64,000 nucleotides of DNA from Angiostrongylus vasorum (Eukaryota; Nematoda; Chromadorea; Rhabditida; Metastrongylidae). The stretch is taken from contig JADANN010000459.1 of assembly GCA_018806985.1 (NCBI GenBank), positions 62,001 through 126,000 of the forward strand. The letters are read 5' to 3'. The notes under the pieces were generated by a model. The model was given only the letters and a program-made list of their open reading frames with translations. It did no database searches and was not told where the DNA came from. Made by a program: the position numbers and the translations under genes. Position 1 is the stretch's first letter; each line of letters starts with the position of its first letter. This document shows, one piece after another, positions 11,801 to 22,847 of this stretch.

Positions 11801-14463
11801 GATTAAAGTTAGAAAAGCAATCTCGAAGAGTTTTATGTGCTACATAACATTAGAACAATAGGGTGAATCCAACTCTACAAGTACTCGAGTGCTTTAGTTG
11901 TTGGAAAATTATCGTGAGCAAATCCGGTATCCGTCAATATGCGTTAGAAGAGATAGTGAGATTTGAATGAATGAAGAATGTTATCTTTTTATATATTTTA
12001 AGAAAGTCTTCACTTCATTGTAAGCTCTCATATGATGCAGTTTGTCTCCAAATTTTTTCAGAAGCGCTCAGAAGGCCTGAGTCCGATGGAGAACGAATTC
12101 TTATCACAGCACGTTCCGTTTGGTTTGAAGAAATGGTGTATTGGCTACGAAAAGAGTTTGTTAGATTCGGTAAGACTTTTCTCAAAGAAACTATTGTGTT
12201 TTTAACTGTTCCCATATTTTTTAAATTTTTTTTTGGTAATTTCTTCATTTTATCAATTAGCCAATAATGACCCCTGTATGAGAAGGGTTATCGCGCCCTT
12301 TCATACGCATCCATTAACTGAGTTTGGGACAGAAATGATATTTGTTCCTCACACTTTAGTTCTATAATTAATCGCAAGCAGATAGGCTGCTCTCAGAACC
12401 ATTATCATTACGTTAAAAACTTGTAAGAACGAGAATTACCTCAGCAGTGGTCTATTACAAGGTTCATCATGTAGTCTCATCTTCCATGATGACAAAGGTA
12501 AACAACCCTGGAACTGCTTCCATATTCTCCCAGTTATCGGACACATTAAGCGTTGAGATTAAAACGGCTTCGGCATACCACTATGAGAGCTGACTTGTTT
12601 AGAACTCATTGACGCAAGGAATATGCAAAAACAAGTGATAATAATAAAATTATCGAATAAAGCCTTAATAAAAAATTTCACCTGCAATAGTTTCTAGAAC
12701 AGCTATTTCACTTCGCTCTTGTCCGAGAAAACTTGGTGCAGTGTTGTTTCGTTTAAAACCTATAGTGCCTATTCTCTGCTCATTTCTTCCACTTTTTCTT
12801 CTTGTCCCAATATGTGCATTTATTCCACACCCAATCAAAATCAGATTGACTACACTTGTTAAGCATATAAAATGCAAGAATTACTAAATACCCTTGTCAT
12901 TTTTGTAGGTTCGATTTCGGCCTTATTTCTCGGACTACACTGATCTCACGACGAAATCAATGAACACATAGCTCGTGTGCTTTGTCTGCCTTATATAGAG
13001 ACTCAAAACCAGACATATTCCCAAATGACATCTTTTTTTGATAGGACTACTTAGAACGCATTCCTGCGGGTTGAAGGAAAGTTTTTAGCAACCTCTTAAG
13101 CATCCATCACATGTAGGAACGTTCACTTTCGCCCCATTTTTTTGTTTCTGGTTCTCAAATGGCTATACGCTGCACACTGTTCTTTAATTAGCTTTACTGA
13201 CAAAGATTAATGTGGATATTTACGAGTATTAACGAGCGCAAGGGCTCGTATGGCGCAGTGGTCGAAGGCGCCCTGCAACACACACGTGGAATCGATCCTC
13301 GCGCCCGTGGCCCACCAAGCCTTCCATCCTTTCGGGGTTGGCGAATTGGTATCAGAGTTATCTGGGAGGATAGCAGCACTGGCTCGATACGTCGGTAGGC
13401 CACAGCGAGTCATTCTAAAAAACCAGATACGCATTCAATCACCAAACGATGCTTAATGAAGTCGAATGCGTGGCGCATCCCTTAAGGATCGACCAACGCC
13501 GAGAGCATTATCCTTAATCCTTTTATTAACGAGCATGTCACAAAGTATTTCGTTTGTCAAATCGGTAAGAAACAGTGATGTCCAACAGCTGGCACTGCGA
13601 CGTAAAGTTGCGACTAGGCGGAGTACCATCTTTTAAGAGTTGCCTATAGACAACAACTTTGCTTCCTATTCATCAACTTCATAAGAATATGAGAGCTTGT
13701 TCTGTGAAAAAACGAAACGTTTATCCGCCAAGGCCATGTCATCCCACTGCGATGTGTGCAATTGGAGAAGTTAGTAACTACAGTAACAATCACTAACAAA
13801 GGTGATTATGATAGTGACAGTAATCCTAGTAATTAACTGATATTATTTATATTAGCTGTTCTTCTCCGACGTCCTTTAGTTGTTTGTTATCCTTTTTTTT
13901 CCGATTTCCTTTAATTGTTTCAGGCTACAAGATATCACCTATAGTTGCTCCCAATTGGGCAGTGAAATTCTACACACTATTGAAAGTCGACAAACACGTA
14001 GCCGCAATCATTCATAGAGTCGGCTCTGAAGTGAAGTTTGATAATTCCAAGGTATTCTGCATTTTTAAAGCTCCAGAAATTGCATGCAAGAATTGATGCC
14101 AAATCTAGTTCTATCCAAAGGCTTGTTGAAATCGGGAGCAGAATTCTAAGTGGCAATGACTAAGTGTCGTGTTCATGGTGTGCCTTCCACGGCTTTCTTT
14201 GACACCTAACGATTGGTAGTGTCAGAAATGACTGCATAGAGCGCGCAAAGGTCTCGTAAACACTCTATAACAGCTTCGTCTCTTAAGCAATACGATTTCA
14301 GTCTCGAAAAATACTCGGACTATTGTATAGTGATCCACAATCGGCTCTTATCAAAATGATGCACGACATGATCAACTATGGAATGGTTAGAATGTCGGCG
14401 AAGTACAAGAAATGGAAAGCGAAAGAAGAAAGGAGGCAAATAAACATGAACGCGACCAGCTAG
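8811..14463 (+). CDS. NAD(P)-dependent dihydroflavonol-4-reductase/3-beta-HSD-like reductase (extended SDR)
   Basis: Ten exons fit by phase: 8811-8823 (tentative), 9071-9183, 9316-9407, 9822-9995, 10309-10443, 10893-10978, 11039-11135, 12062-12169, 13924-14051, 14302-14463. The product would be about 368 aa, the usual size for the family. Exon 2 begins a Rossmann fold with VLVTGASGYVA, the nucleotide-binding glycine motif. Exon 4 gives HVASPWPI and VVITSSCAAIN. Exon 5 carries the catalytic YxxxK as NYARSKTMSEQ. Exon 6 has LNPTFIVGPLL and exon 7 IVDVRDVAKAHI, all hallmarks of this family. Such enzymes reduce or dehydrogenate small carbonyl or sterol-like substrates in the cytosol; the substrate cannot be told here. 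Exon 4 needs a +1 frameshift at about 9955-9962 (AAAAAAGG) to join KK to VVITSS, so this is either a sequence error or an inactivated allele. Exon 1 sits at the edge of an RTE relic and is uncertain. Introns hold a dispersed repeat and a SINE. Confidence 0.85.
11280..11600. repeat. Dispersed repeat, copy 1 (class unknown)
   Basis: This intron segment of the reductase gene matches 46310-46590. Shared blocks include GGATTACCCGTTGAAA / GGATTATCCGTTGAAA, GCCTCATTCGAG, and GAAGACGCCACATCGAGAAG. On the plus strand it reads as an acidic and arginine-rich stretch (EDATSRRR). That could be the N-terminal part of a decayed transposase, but no catalytic motif was found. Confidence 0.6.
13235..13530 (+). 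mobile_element. tRNA-derived SINE, family A
   Basis: The head has an RNA polymerase III A-box (TGGCGCAGTGG at 13251) and a B-box-like GGAATCGATCC about 37 nt further on. It is followed by a conserved body (CACCAAGCCTTCCATCC, GGGAGGATAGCAGCACTG, CGATGCTTAATGAAGTCGAATG) shared with copies at 27.7, 43.7, 47.4, 48.5, 56.7 and 59.2 kb. It lies in intron 8 of the reductase gene. Confidence 0.85.
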
Positions 14464-15590
14464 TTTAAACGTCGATGTTTACTTTACTGACTCACGTTGT
14501 TTCCTTTATTTTTTTGTGCTGTACGTAGATGAATGCATACATGTTCCGTGTGGGCAGAAGGAAAGACTGCATTTGTTTCTTCTTTTTGTGCAAATCTTCC
14601 CAGTAGGATATGCTCACTCTAGCGATATTAGAGCCATCACACCTTCCTTATCTAATCATGCGCTCATGTACGGCTTTCTTTGGCAACTCTGTTTATTAGG
14701 CATATCTTTGATGCATGAAGCCTTGCGTAATGGATATTTTGAGAAGCAGTTATTAGCACTTGTACACACATGAGTTCCATAAAGGGACAATTCAGAATCA
14801 TAAAACGAGCATCTTTATGACTTTCGCCATTGTCGCTTTCGATAGAAGATAAATGAACATAATTTTTTCCATATTTTTTTGGACACGAAAATTGAATTTT
14901 CAGTGTATCTTAGCTGGGAGTGATTTGTGAGTGTAACGAGATTTATAACAGTGAACCCAGAATGCACAAACCACGACCTGGTCAGTGAGCAAAATCACCG
15001 TGCAAGTTTGTCACTCAACTGCTCTAAATGACCGTCGTCACTTCTATAGATGCCATCCACAGCATCATTTCTTCCCGAAGAACTGCGACAGAAGAGACGG
15101 CGACCCTGATTGTCCCGATCGCACTGGTTGTGCATTACTTCTCATTAGAGCGTTTAAAATAGCTAAATCATGGAGTAATCTGTCGACAGAATGTGTTTTG
15201 GAGCTCATTTGCAAAGGTATTATTCTATTACCGTCAATATTTTGAGTGTTTCCGTTACCAAGCGGTGTGTTTAGGATGCCTTCTAACGGAGCCGCTGTAG
15301 TAGTGGTCGTACGACGAGTCACACCTGGGAGCATTCGTTTTTTTATGCATATATAAATGGCATGAATATCTCTGCAAATCCTTTTCACTTTAACGCACCG
15401 AATAGCTCCCACAAATTTATTTGACCAATATTGGGAGTTGAACTCTGTGACGATTGCTGAGATGGTCCGCCTGAAAATGAAACTCGATATTTGACATTTT
15501 TACAACGAAAAATCAGTGTACGCTCTTAGTAAGAAAAAGCTTTCATAAATCACCAGTAATTGATTAGCTTTTATGGCACCCGAACGAAAG
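14464..15590. other. No gene confirmed; one ambiguous exon candidate
   Basis: A plus-strand exon is possible at 15048-15215, with acceptor TTCTATAG and donor AAAG|GTATTA. It would encode a cysteine-bearing stretch with NCDRRDGDPDCPDRTGC. The minus strand over the same bases is also open (15065-15412) and ends in SLLSQFFGKK-stop. Neither reading could be joined to further exons, so no gene is called. The rest of the interval shows nothing recognisable. Confidence 0.3.
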
Positions 15591-15594
15591 TTAA

Positions 15595-15660
15595 TCATTT
15601 TTAAGCGAAACACAGCCCACAAGATTGCTGAGATATTTGCAAAGCTCCGGACCGCAATCT
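15595..15660 (-). mobile_element. tRNA-derived SINE family C, 3' tail fragment
   Basis: The bases TTGCTGAGATATTTGCAAA-CTCCGGACCGCA are the reverse complement of the tail of the family C copies at 15741-16340. This fragment is inverted relative to that tandem pair. Confidence 0.65.
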
Positions 15661-15740
15661 AAATAAGTAAAATAAAATAAATATAATAAATATAAATTAA
15701 TAATACAATTTGAAAAGTAAAATATTGTGAATTCAACAAC

Positions 15741-16340
15741 AGCCTCAGCTTAACTGGGTTCAATGCCGATGTGGGCTCCCCAGATCAATCTCGTTGACGG
15801 GTGAATGCTGATGGCAAAAGATCGATAGAACTAGCTGAGAGACAGGCGAAACGAAGGACCCGCATGATGTAGTGGTGAACGCGCTACTCCCCGGAAAGGA
15901 CAATAGCGCGTTCGTTCCCCACCGCAGACACCTGCGGTCCGGAGTTTTGCAAATATTTCAGCATTGTAGAAGTTATATTTCGCAACATAGCCTGCCGTTA
16001 AAAAAGAATAGGCAGTAAATAAAAAGGTTAAGATTGTGATTATAACTATAGCCTCTGCTTAACTGGGTTCAATGCCGATTTGGGCTCCCCAGATCAATCT
16101 CGTTGACGGGTGAATGCTGATGGCAAAAGACCGATAGAACTAGCTGAGAGACAGGCGAAACGAAGGACCCGCATGATGTGGTGGTGAACGCGCTACTCCC
16201 CGGAAAGGACAATAGCGCGTTCGTTCCCCACCGCAGACACCTGCGGTCCGGAGTTTTGCAAATATCTCAGCAATCTTGTGGTTGTGTTTCGCTTAACAAA
16301 GTGCCATAAAAAATTATAGAAGGCAGAAAATGAATGTATA
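15741..16340 (+). mobile_element. Tandem pair of SINE family C units (period about 308 bp)
   Basis: Two near-identical units begin at about 15741 and 16049. Each holds CTTAACTGGGTTCAATGCCG, then GCATGATGTAGTGGTGAACG (A-box-like), GCGTTCGTTCCCC (B-box-like) and a tail GGAGTTTTGCAAATAT-TCAGCA. The first ~220 bp of the two units differ at only a few sites, which points to a recent tandem duplication. The tails are more diverged. Related copies lie at 30.3, 30.5, 58.2, 58.4 and 61.9 kb. Confidence 0.8.
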
Positions 16341-17090
16341 ATATTTATTATTTTTGTCGTACGCGTCCAAATTAGTACCAAAAATATGGCCCAAAAAAAA
16401 AGTGGCCAAACAATAGAAAATGTTTCAACTAAATCAATTGCAACAACTTCTTTTAAGCGCCTCTGTACAGACTCAATGCTGAGATTATGTAAGCGAAAGC
16501 GTTTCGGTGTAGCCGGACTAAAATTTGATCCTGCATGTTCAGCACAGAGAATCTCCTCCGTAAAATAAGGGAACATTCTCCACTTCTTAATGCACTTTCT
16601 TTCCTCTACCTCTAATTTTTTTCCCAGCCACCACTACTTCTGCACTTGCTTCTCGGCTTGCTGGACAGCCCTCTGTAAAGTCTTTGAATGTTGGAACCTG
16701 TACACTTTAAAAGTCACTGTCTGACTAAGCGCTCTGTAATCTCTATTTATATAAACATCTGTGAAAAACACTCTCTGGAGAAGAGTCCAGTCTACTTCAG
16801 TGCTACCTGCCTTGATTCCGTATTTAGAATTCACCATTACCCACTTTTCCTGCCAAACTTTTTTTTGCGCCATCACACAGTGTTTTCAATTGACTTGCAT
16901 TTCTTTTAGGTTCTCCAAAAAATCTATGTCGGATTCCAACCTGTGTTTTCAAAGTGGTGTCTTAACTCAGAATAAACTTTATTAATCGAAATAAACACCA
17001 ACCATTAAAACCAACACATTTTTGCGAATGAGAAAAAGTTCGCTTTTACTGGATGCATAAAAACTTTGAATTATTAGGGTTATAAAGTCG
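16341..17090. other. No gene recognised
   Basis: Short frames occur on both strands, but none shows splice-consistent coding or a family motif. Confidence 0.4.
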
Positions 17091-17545
17091 TTGAAGGCAG
17101 TTGCAGCTTCGCCTTACTTTCTGAAGGATTTTTTGGAGAGATGTTTGCGAAATGTTTTAAGAAGTGGTAACCTACCGCTGAGATTCCTGAGGAGAATGGT
17201 GGATGAGATAGAATTTCTTCAGCCTAGGTCGTTCAACTTCTGCAGCTATGCTAGTGCTACGTGCGGCGACGTGTAATCTTGGTGAAGCATCGGCACCTTT
17301 CTCATTTTGTCGATTTGCAGTGCTCACTTTTCCACCAAAATGGTTTCACCCGGATTCACTAAGCTGTAACGTGCTAAGCCAGCTGTAGACCACATAACGC
17401 TCACCATGACCTTTTTGGTGCAATTTGACCCTGAGAAATGTTGCGGAGCTTTATCGCGGTGCAACCACTGAAACCATCCTTGCCTGTTATCGCAGATGGA
17501 TCTGTCGCATAGACGCGAACAGCATTCCACGACATTTAAAAGATG
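17091..17545 (-). mobile_element. Mariner transposase relic (middle of catalytic domain)
   Basis: The minus-strand frame at 17324-17530 encodes WFQWLHRDKAP, then KKVMVSVMWSTAGLARYSLVNPGETI. This is the segment leading to and following the first catalytic aspartates of mariner (IS630/Tc1 superfamily) transposases. Downstream sequence to about 17091 aligns with the relic at 55190-55730. Frames are broken and no terminal inverted repeats were found, so it is a dead copy. Confidence 0.75.
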
Positions 17546-17768
17546 AAATGGAAAACCACAAGCCGCAGCCGAAGTATACGTAAAAGTAATAAGTAACTCG
17601 TAGATGATCAGTGCGAGGAAACCAATAGAATGTGATAAGTGCTTTTATTCACACAGTAGACGCTGGTCGTATAGAAAAAACGTTCTAACGAGTAAAATTT
17701 ACTGAAAAATACTACTTATATTATAATACAGTTGCAAACAGCAAAAAGTGCACGAAGTTAATTTGCAA

Positions 17769-18200
17769 TATGAATGCGTCGTCTTCTTGTTCAGCAATCG
17801 CGATGTTGTTAAACAGCATACATTTACTTCCATAGAAAAACACACAATACAACACAGCAATAGCTGACGTTTCGGCAGTATCGCCTTCTTCAGAGCCTGG
17901 AAGGGTATACTAATATACAATTTACTAGGCTAAACGCTTCAATAACACTCACAAAAAAGACGAAAAACTCTATGGTAATTACATGATCAACAGCTTCTCG
18001 AAAAACTCACCGCTTTTTTATGTGACTTCCAATGAGGAAGGCTAGAACAGCTGATTATAGTCGCATAAGGTTGATGACTGCACCATCCCACATCAGAAAT
18101 TGACGCCAACATACGGGGGTCAGGTCGCGTATGACCACGGGGCATTCATCCCTGCTATTCACTGTAGGGGTTTTGGCATTCATCCAAAAAGCCTCAAAAG
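17769..18200 (-). repeat. Left inverted terminal repeat of Penelope-like element
   Basis: This block is the reverse complement of 19340-19760 over about 420 bp, with scattered differences and small indels. It contains inverted copies of the element's 3' end, of the last about 35 codons of its ORF (FEAFWMNAK, VNSRDECP, VIRDLTP on the minus strand) and of the ribozyme-like core at 17868-17897. Confidence 0.85.
17866..17897 (-). ncRNA. Hammerhead-ribozyme-like motif, second intact copy
   Basis: On the minus strand this reads the same CTGAAGA, GGC-GATACT-GCC helix II, GAAAC and GTC, with GGCT/AGCT able to form helix I. It lies in the left inverted repeat of the Penelope-like element, antisense to the element's RT. 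Confidence 0.5.
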
Positions 18201-18218
18201 TTCTCAAGAAAAGCCTCA

Positions 18219-19441
18219 ATGCAAGCCATCTTCGAACTTCTTGTTGAACATGAAGAAGGAATAAATATGCATGGCTTTTTCCGTCCAGCAGCTAATGGCT
18301 CTCTTAAAGGAGTGCCTAAACTGCTCGATTTTCAGATGGTCTCGGAAATATTTCGAGTAAATAAGGGGGGTTGGCAATGGGACAGCGATTGGCACCAAGC
18401 CTTGTCATTGTGTTTATGTCTAAGATAGAAGCCCCTGTTCTCGATCTCCGGCCACTACTCTACTGCAGCTATGTAGACGATCGTTTTGTCATCTTCTCTG
18501 CGCAGGAGGAGATGGACAAATGCTTTGAATTATTGAACGAGCAGTATGAGTACATTAAGCTCACCCGGGAGAAACCGAAAAAACTGGTTTCCCTTTTTAA
18601 ACGTCCAAATAAACCTATCAAGTAGCGGTTACCTGACAAAGTGGTACCGAAAGCCAAGTAACAAGAACATCCTCGTTCATTTCCTTTCTTCCCACTCTTC
18701 ACACACAAAGAGGGCACTTGTGAGAAACATGTTTCGAACAGTCACCTCTGTGTGCACAAGTAGGGAACTAAAGGAAGAATCGCGCAACTTGGGTTGGGAA
18801 ATAGCCATCTACAATGGCTACGAAGTAGTAACCCCACGAGATAAGTTTAGAAGGAGAGCGACGCGCCCAAGCGAAACACTTGACCAAAAGAAAGTCCCGT
18901 TTATCCTTTAGTCCCTTTATTAGCGATGAAGTAAGCATAGCTATTAAACGATGCTTAAGAAGGGCAGGTATAGAGGAATCGGTAGCGATAGTTGAAATAC
19001 CAGCACCTACTCTACGTCGTCAGTTAGTTCGTAACCGCCTGTATGACCGTCTATGTGAAACATCAAATTGCGTAATTTGCCCCAACGTCAGGGACAATGA
19101 TTGCATGAGTTCAGGTACGATATACCTGATGTTTTGTAATAATTGCAGAGATGAATATATTGGCGAAACGGGCAGACCTTTGTGTATCCGTGTAAAAGAA
19201 CACCTAGATGGCAAACGAAAACTAAGACAAAGTGCCCCACTAGACACGCATAGGATACAAAAGCATAGCGGGGACGATTTTGAAGTAAAAGCCAATATCC
19301 TTGCACAGGAGACTAAAACACCAGCGCGAAAAACTTCTTGAGGCTTTTTGGATGAATGCCAAAAACCCTACAGTGAATAGCAGGGATGAATGCCCAGAGG
19401 TCATACGCGACCTGACTCCGTATGTTCGCATCAATTTCTGA
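18219..19441 (+). pseudogene. Penelope-like RT and GIY-YIG endonuclease ORF, frameshifted
   Basis: Pieces in order: 18290-18365 reads ECLNCSIFRW; 18371-18580 reads MGQRLAPSLVIVFMSKIE then the RT catalytic box YVDDRFVIFS; 18580-18880 reads NWFPFLNVQ and WYRKPSNKNILVHFLSSHS. Then 18880-19320 reads a cysteine cluster (CETSNCVICP), GTIYLMFCNNCRDEYIGETG and LCIRVKEHL, which is the GIY-YIG nuclease core with its downstream Arg and Glu. The last part, 19324-19441, is EKLLEAFWMNAK to YVRINF-stop in another frame. A TAA replaces a sense codon near 18352. The product would act in target-primed reverse transcription, but the breaks rule out activity. Confidence 0.85.
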
Positions 19442-19760
19442 TGTGGTATGGTGCAGTCATCAACCTTATGCGACTATAATCAGCTGTTCTAATCTTCCTC
19501 ATTGGAAGTCACGTAAAAAAGCGGTGAGTTTTTTCGAGAAGTTGTTGATCATGTAATTACCATAGAGTTTTTCGTCTTTTTGTGAGTGTTATTGAAGCGT
19601 TTAGCCTAGTAAATTGTATATCAGTATACCCTCCCAGGTTCAGAAGAAGGTGATGCAAAGTCAGCTACTGTTGTATTGTATTGTGCTTTTTCTATGGAAG
19701 TAAATGTATGCTGTTTAACAACTTCGCGATTGCTAAACAAGAGAGCGACGCATTCATATT
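19340..19760 (+). repeat. Right terminal repeat of Penelope-like element
   Basis: Direct-orientation counterpart of 17769-18200. It includes the end of the ORF and the 3' untranslated region (GCGACTATAATCAGCTGTTC, TTTTTCGTCTTTTTGTGAGTG, GGAAGTAAATGTATGCTG). The ribozyme-like core here is degenerate: GTTCAGAAGAAGGTGATGC has lost the CGAAACG part. Confidence 0.85.
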
Positions 19761-19839
19761 CCAATGCCGAGGTTAATAAAAAGTCGATCCTGGTAAATTT
19801 GCAATGATGCGTAATAGTATAACACTGGAAACAACGAAC

Positions 19840-21190
19840 TCTTGGGGTAGCATCACCTGTATCACCTTTCACCTGTCGTCCTGTTGATTGTCGAGTGACT
19901 CGATAGGGTAGCAGTAAAGCCTCCATTCCTTCGTGTTGCGTGCAAGAGTAGTCCAGTCAGCTCGTTGTATGAGCTCGTTGATCATCAGAGCTTTCTCCCG
20001 GCGTTTTCGCGAAGAACTCTTACCATCGGGTCGGTGGTCTCTCTGCAATGCGTTTGACATCCTGACAAATCCAGTCACCAACGACTCTTGTTCGTCGGTT
20101 GTCCTTCGTATTCATTACGTGTCTGGCCCACCACCTTATCTTCGACAGTTAGACCAATAGGACTGCCTCTTTGATTTTTTGACTGTTGACGTAGATCGAG
20201 CTTCGAATCCCTTCCCTCATTTGCGTGGTAAGAGGTACTCCTAACATTGTCCTTTCGCGCGCGTTCAATAATGCAGTGACCTTTCATCCTGCTTTCCCGG
20301 CAACCAGATTTTTTGATGCATTCGTTAAGGAAGGGAGGGTCGTGGAGTCGAAAACGTGGGCGCGGACTCGGGTGTTCTTTGTCCTCTTCACTACATCTTC
20401 GATGCTCTTGAAAGCTCCCTGCCGCTAGCTTTCTCATGCTCGGGTCTGCAGCTAATTCGCTAATCGTGTTGATTTCCCGACCCATATAAACGTAACTGGA
20501 GCACTCCTCGGAGATATTCGTTCCGTTGAGCGTGAATGGGGCATACGAAACCACCTCGTTCCTCATGAACATCGTTTTTTGTGAGATTTAGTTGAAGACC
20601 AATCTTTCCACAGGCTTTATCAAAGTCGGCAAGCATACGTTCCGCTTGACTAATGTTTGGTGTTATAAGAACGATATCATCAACAAAGCGAAGGTGGGGT
20701 AATTTCCGACTATCGATTTTCACTTTCATGTTGTCCCATCCTAGTGTTCGCGTAATGTTCTAGAGGGTGGCGGTAAACAATTTTTGCCAAGATGGTACCG
20801 CCTTGTCGCCTTGCCTAACTCTCTTTTGACCTTTATGTTCATATCGTTGTAGAATAATGATATTTTGGTTGTGAAACTTTTATACGGCTAACGAAGAATC
20901 TGTCAATGTTATTTAAAATGACTTGAGGATAAATTCTATAGACGGGAGAGAGCTGGAAGACTGGACAATAATTACCGATGTCGTGCAGATCACTATTAAT
21001 GAACGTAACCAAACATGGTCTTGCTGGTTTTCCATTGAATAAGAACTTTGCATTCTGGGAGGCAACGTGTGAATAGTCGAACCAGAGTGTTTATGTGGGC
21101 TGCTGGAAGGTTCTCCAGATGATCAGGTCTTATCATTTCAGGAAATGTCGTCCTTCGATTTTTCGCTAGCGAAATACATCGCATGTTGAA
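19840..21190 (-). mobile_element. RTE-type LINE, reverse-transcriptase 3' half
   Basis: Minus-strand reading order is 21184-20999 (MIRPDHLENLPAAHINTLVRLFTRCL, early RT), a deletion, then 20729-20460 (LPHLRFVDDIVLITPNISQAERML, the RT catalytic FVDD box), then 20572-19870 (FTLNGTNISEECSSYVYMGRE and the C-terminal domain). It ends in the GGTGATACAGGTGAT-type tail near 19850. It belongs to the same family as the 5.6-8.8 kb copy. Frameshifts and a deletion inactivate it. Confidence 0.85.
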
Positions 21191-22847
21191 ACAAGAATCG
21201 ATGGAGCGACATATCCATTTTCCTTTATTTTGTATGGAGAAATAAAGCAGTATCTATTGAAGAGATCAGAGTACTACATGTTAATCTAGAGCTTTCATTT
21301 TCCTATGACACAACACAGCTAAGCAAATTGTAGACCCTTACTGCCTTATAAACGCAACGTCATCTTCATGGGGTCAAAGCGACATTTTAACGCAAACAAC
21401 GGTGAGTATTTGACTAACTTTTCTACTTATTATTCACTTGTTCACTTCTTACTTACTGCTTCTTACAAATTTGATGCATCAACGGATTCCCTACTTGCTA
21501 AAAAAATTAACACTACCAATTTTACCAATAACAATTTGGAAAAGAGCTATTTGAAACAACTAATCTTTACAGACGTTACCTAGCAATCCAAAAAGATTTG
21601 TTCGCCGAGGGCGTGGAGTGGGCGGTGTAGGTAAGGGCTCTGAGTCGTCCACTGACGATCCTGGAAATCCACTTGCATTTCAGTGAAGAGTAAAGCGGCG
21701 GTTCACAAAAAAAATTGAATTGTATCGGAGTAGCCAACGAAAACGCACTGCAAGAAATAGTGCGATATGGAAGAGCATATGAAATACGAATTTTCCACAT
21801 TTAGCCAAAGTATTTTGACATAATTCGAGCAGTCAGCAATCTGCACGTCTCGTCGGAGAACATCTTGTATTTTGGGTTAGAAAAGGTCTTCATAACAATT
21901 TGGATCAATAAGGATAGATGAAATATAAATTCATTTATTTCTACATGGTGTGTCGACAAAATTGATCCCTACGGATCGCAAGTGGACTCCAGAAATTTTC
22001 GAGTGATTAAGAAATCAACGACCCCCACTCGTTCAGCTACCGAATGTCCCACTACAAAAATTGCTCTGAATAACATTTCTAACCTGAATTGTACACATCA
22101 TTGCAACTAAACAGATTTTCACCAGTGATCTCGAAATTGCCACTTCCGAAATAATTATCGGAAGCGTAATTTTATTTTTTTTAAACCGACTTTCACTCAA
22201 CCACAGCGTTAATAATCAATATACTTCTCTGGATTGTTCAGCCTACACGAGGTTGTTACACAACCTTTATTTGGCTAACGTTTCGACTTCTTTGACTTCC
22301 TCATAGCCAATGACCCGAGTCAGAGAAAGGCAAAGACGTCGTAACGTTAGTCGAATAAAATTTTTACAACAACCTCGTGTAAGGTGTCCGTAATAAATTA
22401 TAAGGATTGCGTTCATGCACCATTATGCCCAACTAAAAATAACAGGTGTGGCAAAGACATAACTGTGCTGTACAAACTCGGAATTCGTGAAACAAAACAA
22501 TGTGTTGTTTACTTTCAGATTCCTAACGGAGAAAACTGAAAGTAAAACAAGCTTTGAGCATTCATATAGCTTATCATTTCAAATGGGCGACTACCGGCGT
22601 TGATACATTTGAGTCAAATTCATAGGAAATTGGACATTCCATCGATAAATGCTACAGCAAATGGAAAGGAACTGCTAAATTCGTGAACACGGTGGTTTCA
22701 AGTAGTGAAATAAAAAAAGTCAAACCCCCCTTTTTCGCTTGCTCTTCATTACTTTCGAGGTTAATAAGATGGTTGTTGAGATTAAATAGATGGCGGGAAT
22801 GATCGTAGATGACCCACTATTCCAGAACTTCAAAATCAGAAGAATGA
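21191..22847. other. No gene recognised; contains one inverted repeat
   Basis: No frame with family motifs or consistent splicing was found. The only structure is the hairpin-like inverted repeat at 22243-22385. Confidence 0.45.
22243..22385. repeat. Imperfect inverted repeat, possibly a Penelope-end derivative
   Basis: ACACGAGGTTGTTACACAAC...TTTGGCTAACGTTTCGAC (left) is mirrored by GTCGTAACGTTAGTCG...TACAACAACCTCGTGT (right), arms of about 50 nt with a 25-30 nt centre. The AACGTTTCG motif recalls the ACGTTTCGG of the Penelope terminal repeats. That link is only a resemblance. Confidence 0.6.

Larger units (their letters stand above)
17769..19760 (+). mobile_element. Penelope-like retroelement with GIY-YIG endonuclease, 5'-truncated, inverted-repeat ends
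   Basis: The body encodes the C-terminal half of a Penelope reverse transcriptase followed by a GIY-YIG endonuclease, flanked by about 420-bp inverted repeats. Penelope-like elements typically have variable, repeat-flanked ends (pLTRs), and inverted partial copies at one end are known for the group. The N-terminal RT motifs are absent, so the copy is 5'-truncated. At least four frameshifts show it is dead. Other fragments of the family lie at 57, 47085 and 55013. Confidence 0.88.

Noticed and set aside
13251..13300. A tRNA gene
   Set aside because: A- and B-boxes are present but the acceptor and anticodon arms do not fold, and the same head plus a long body recurs at several sites, so these are SINE heads.
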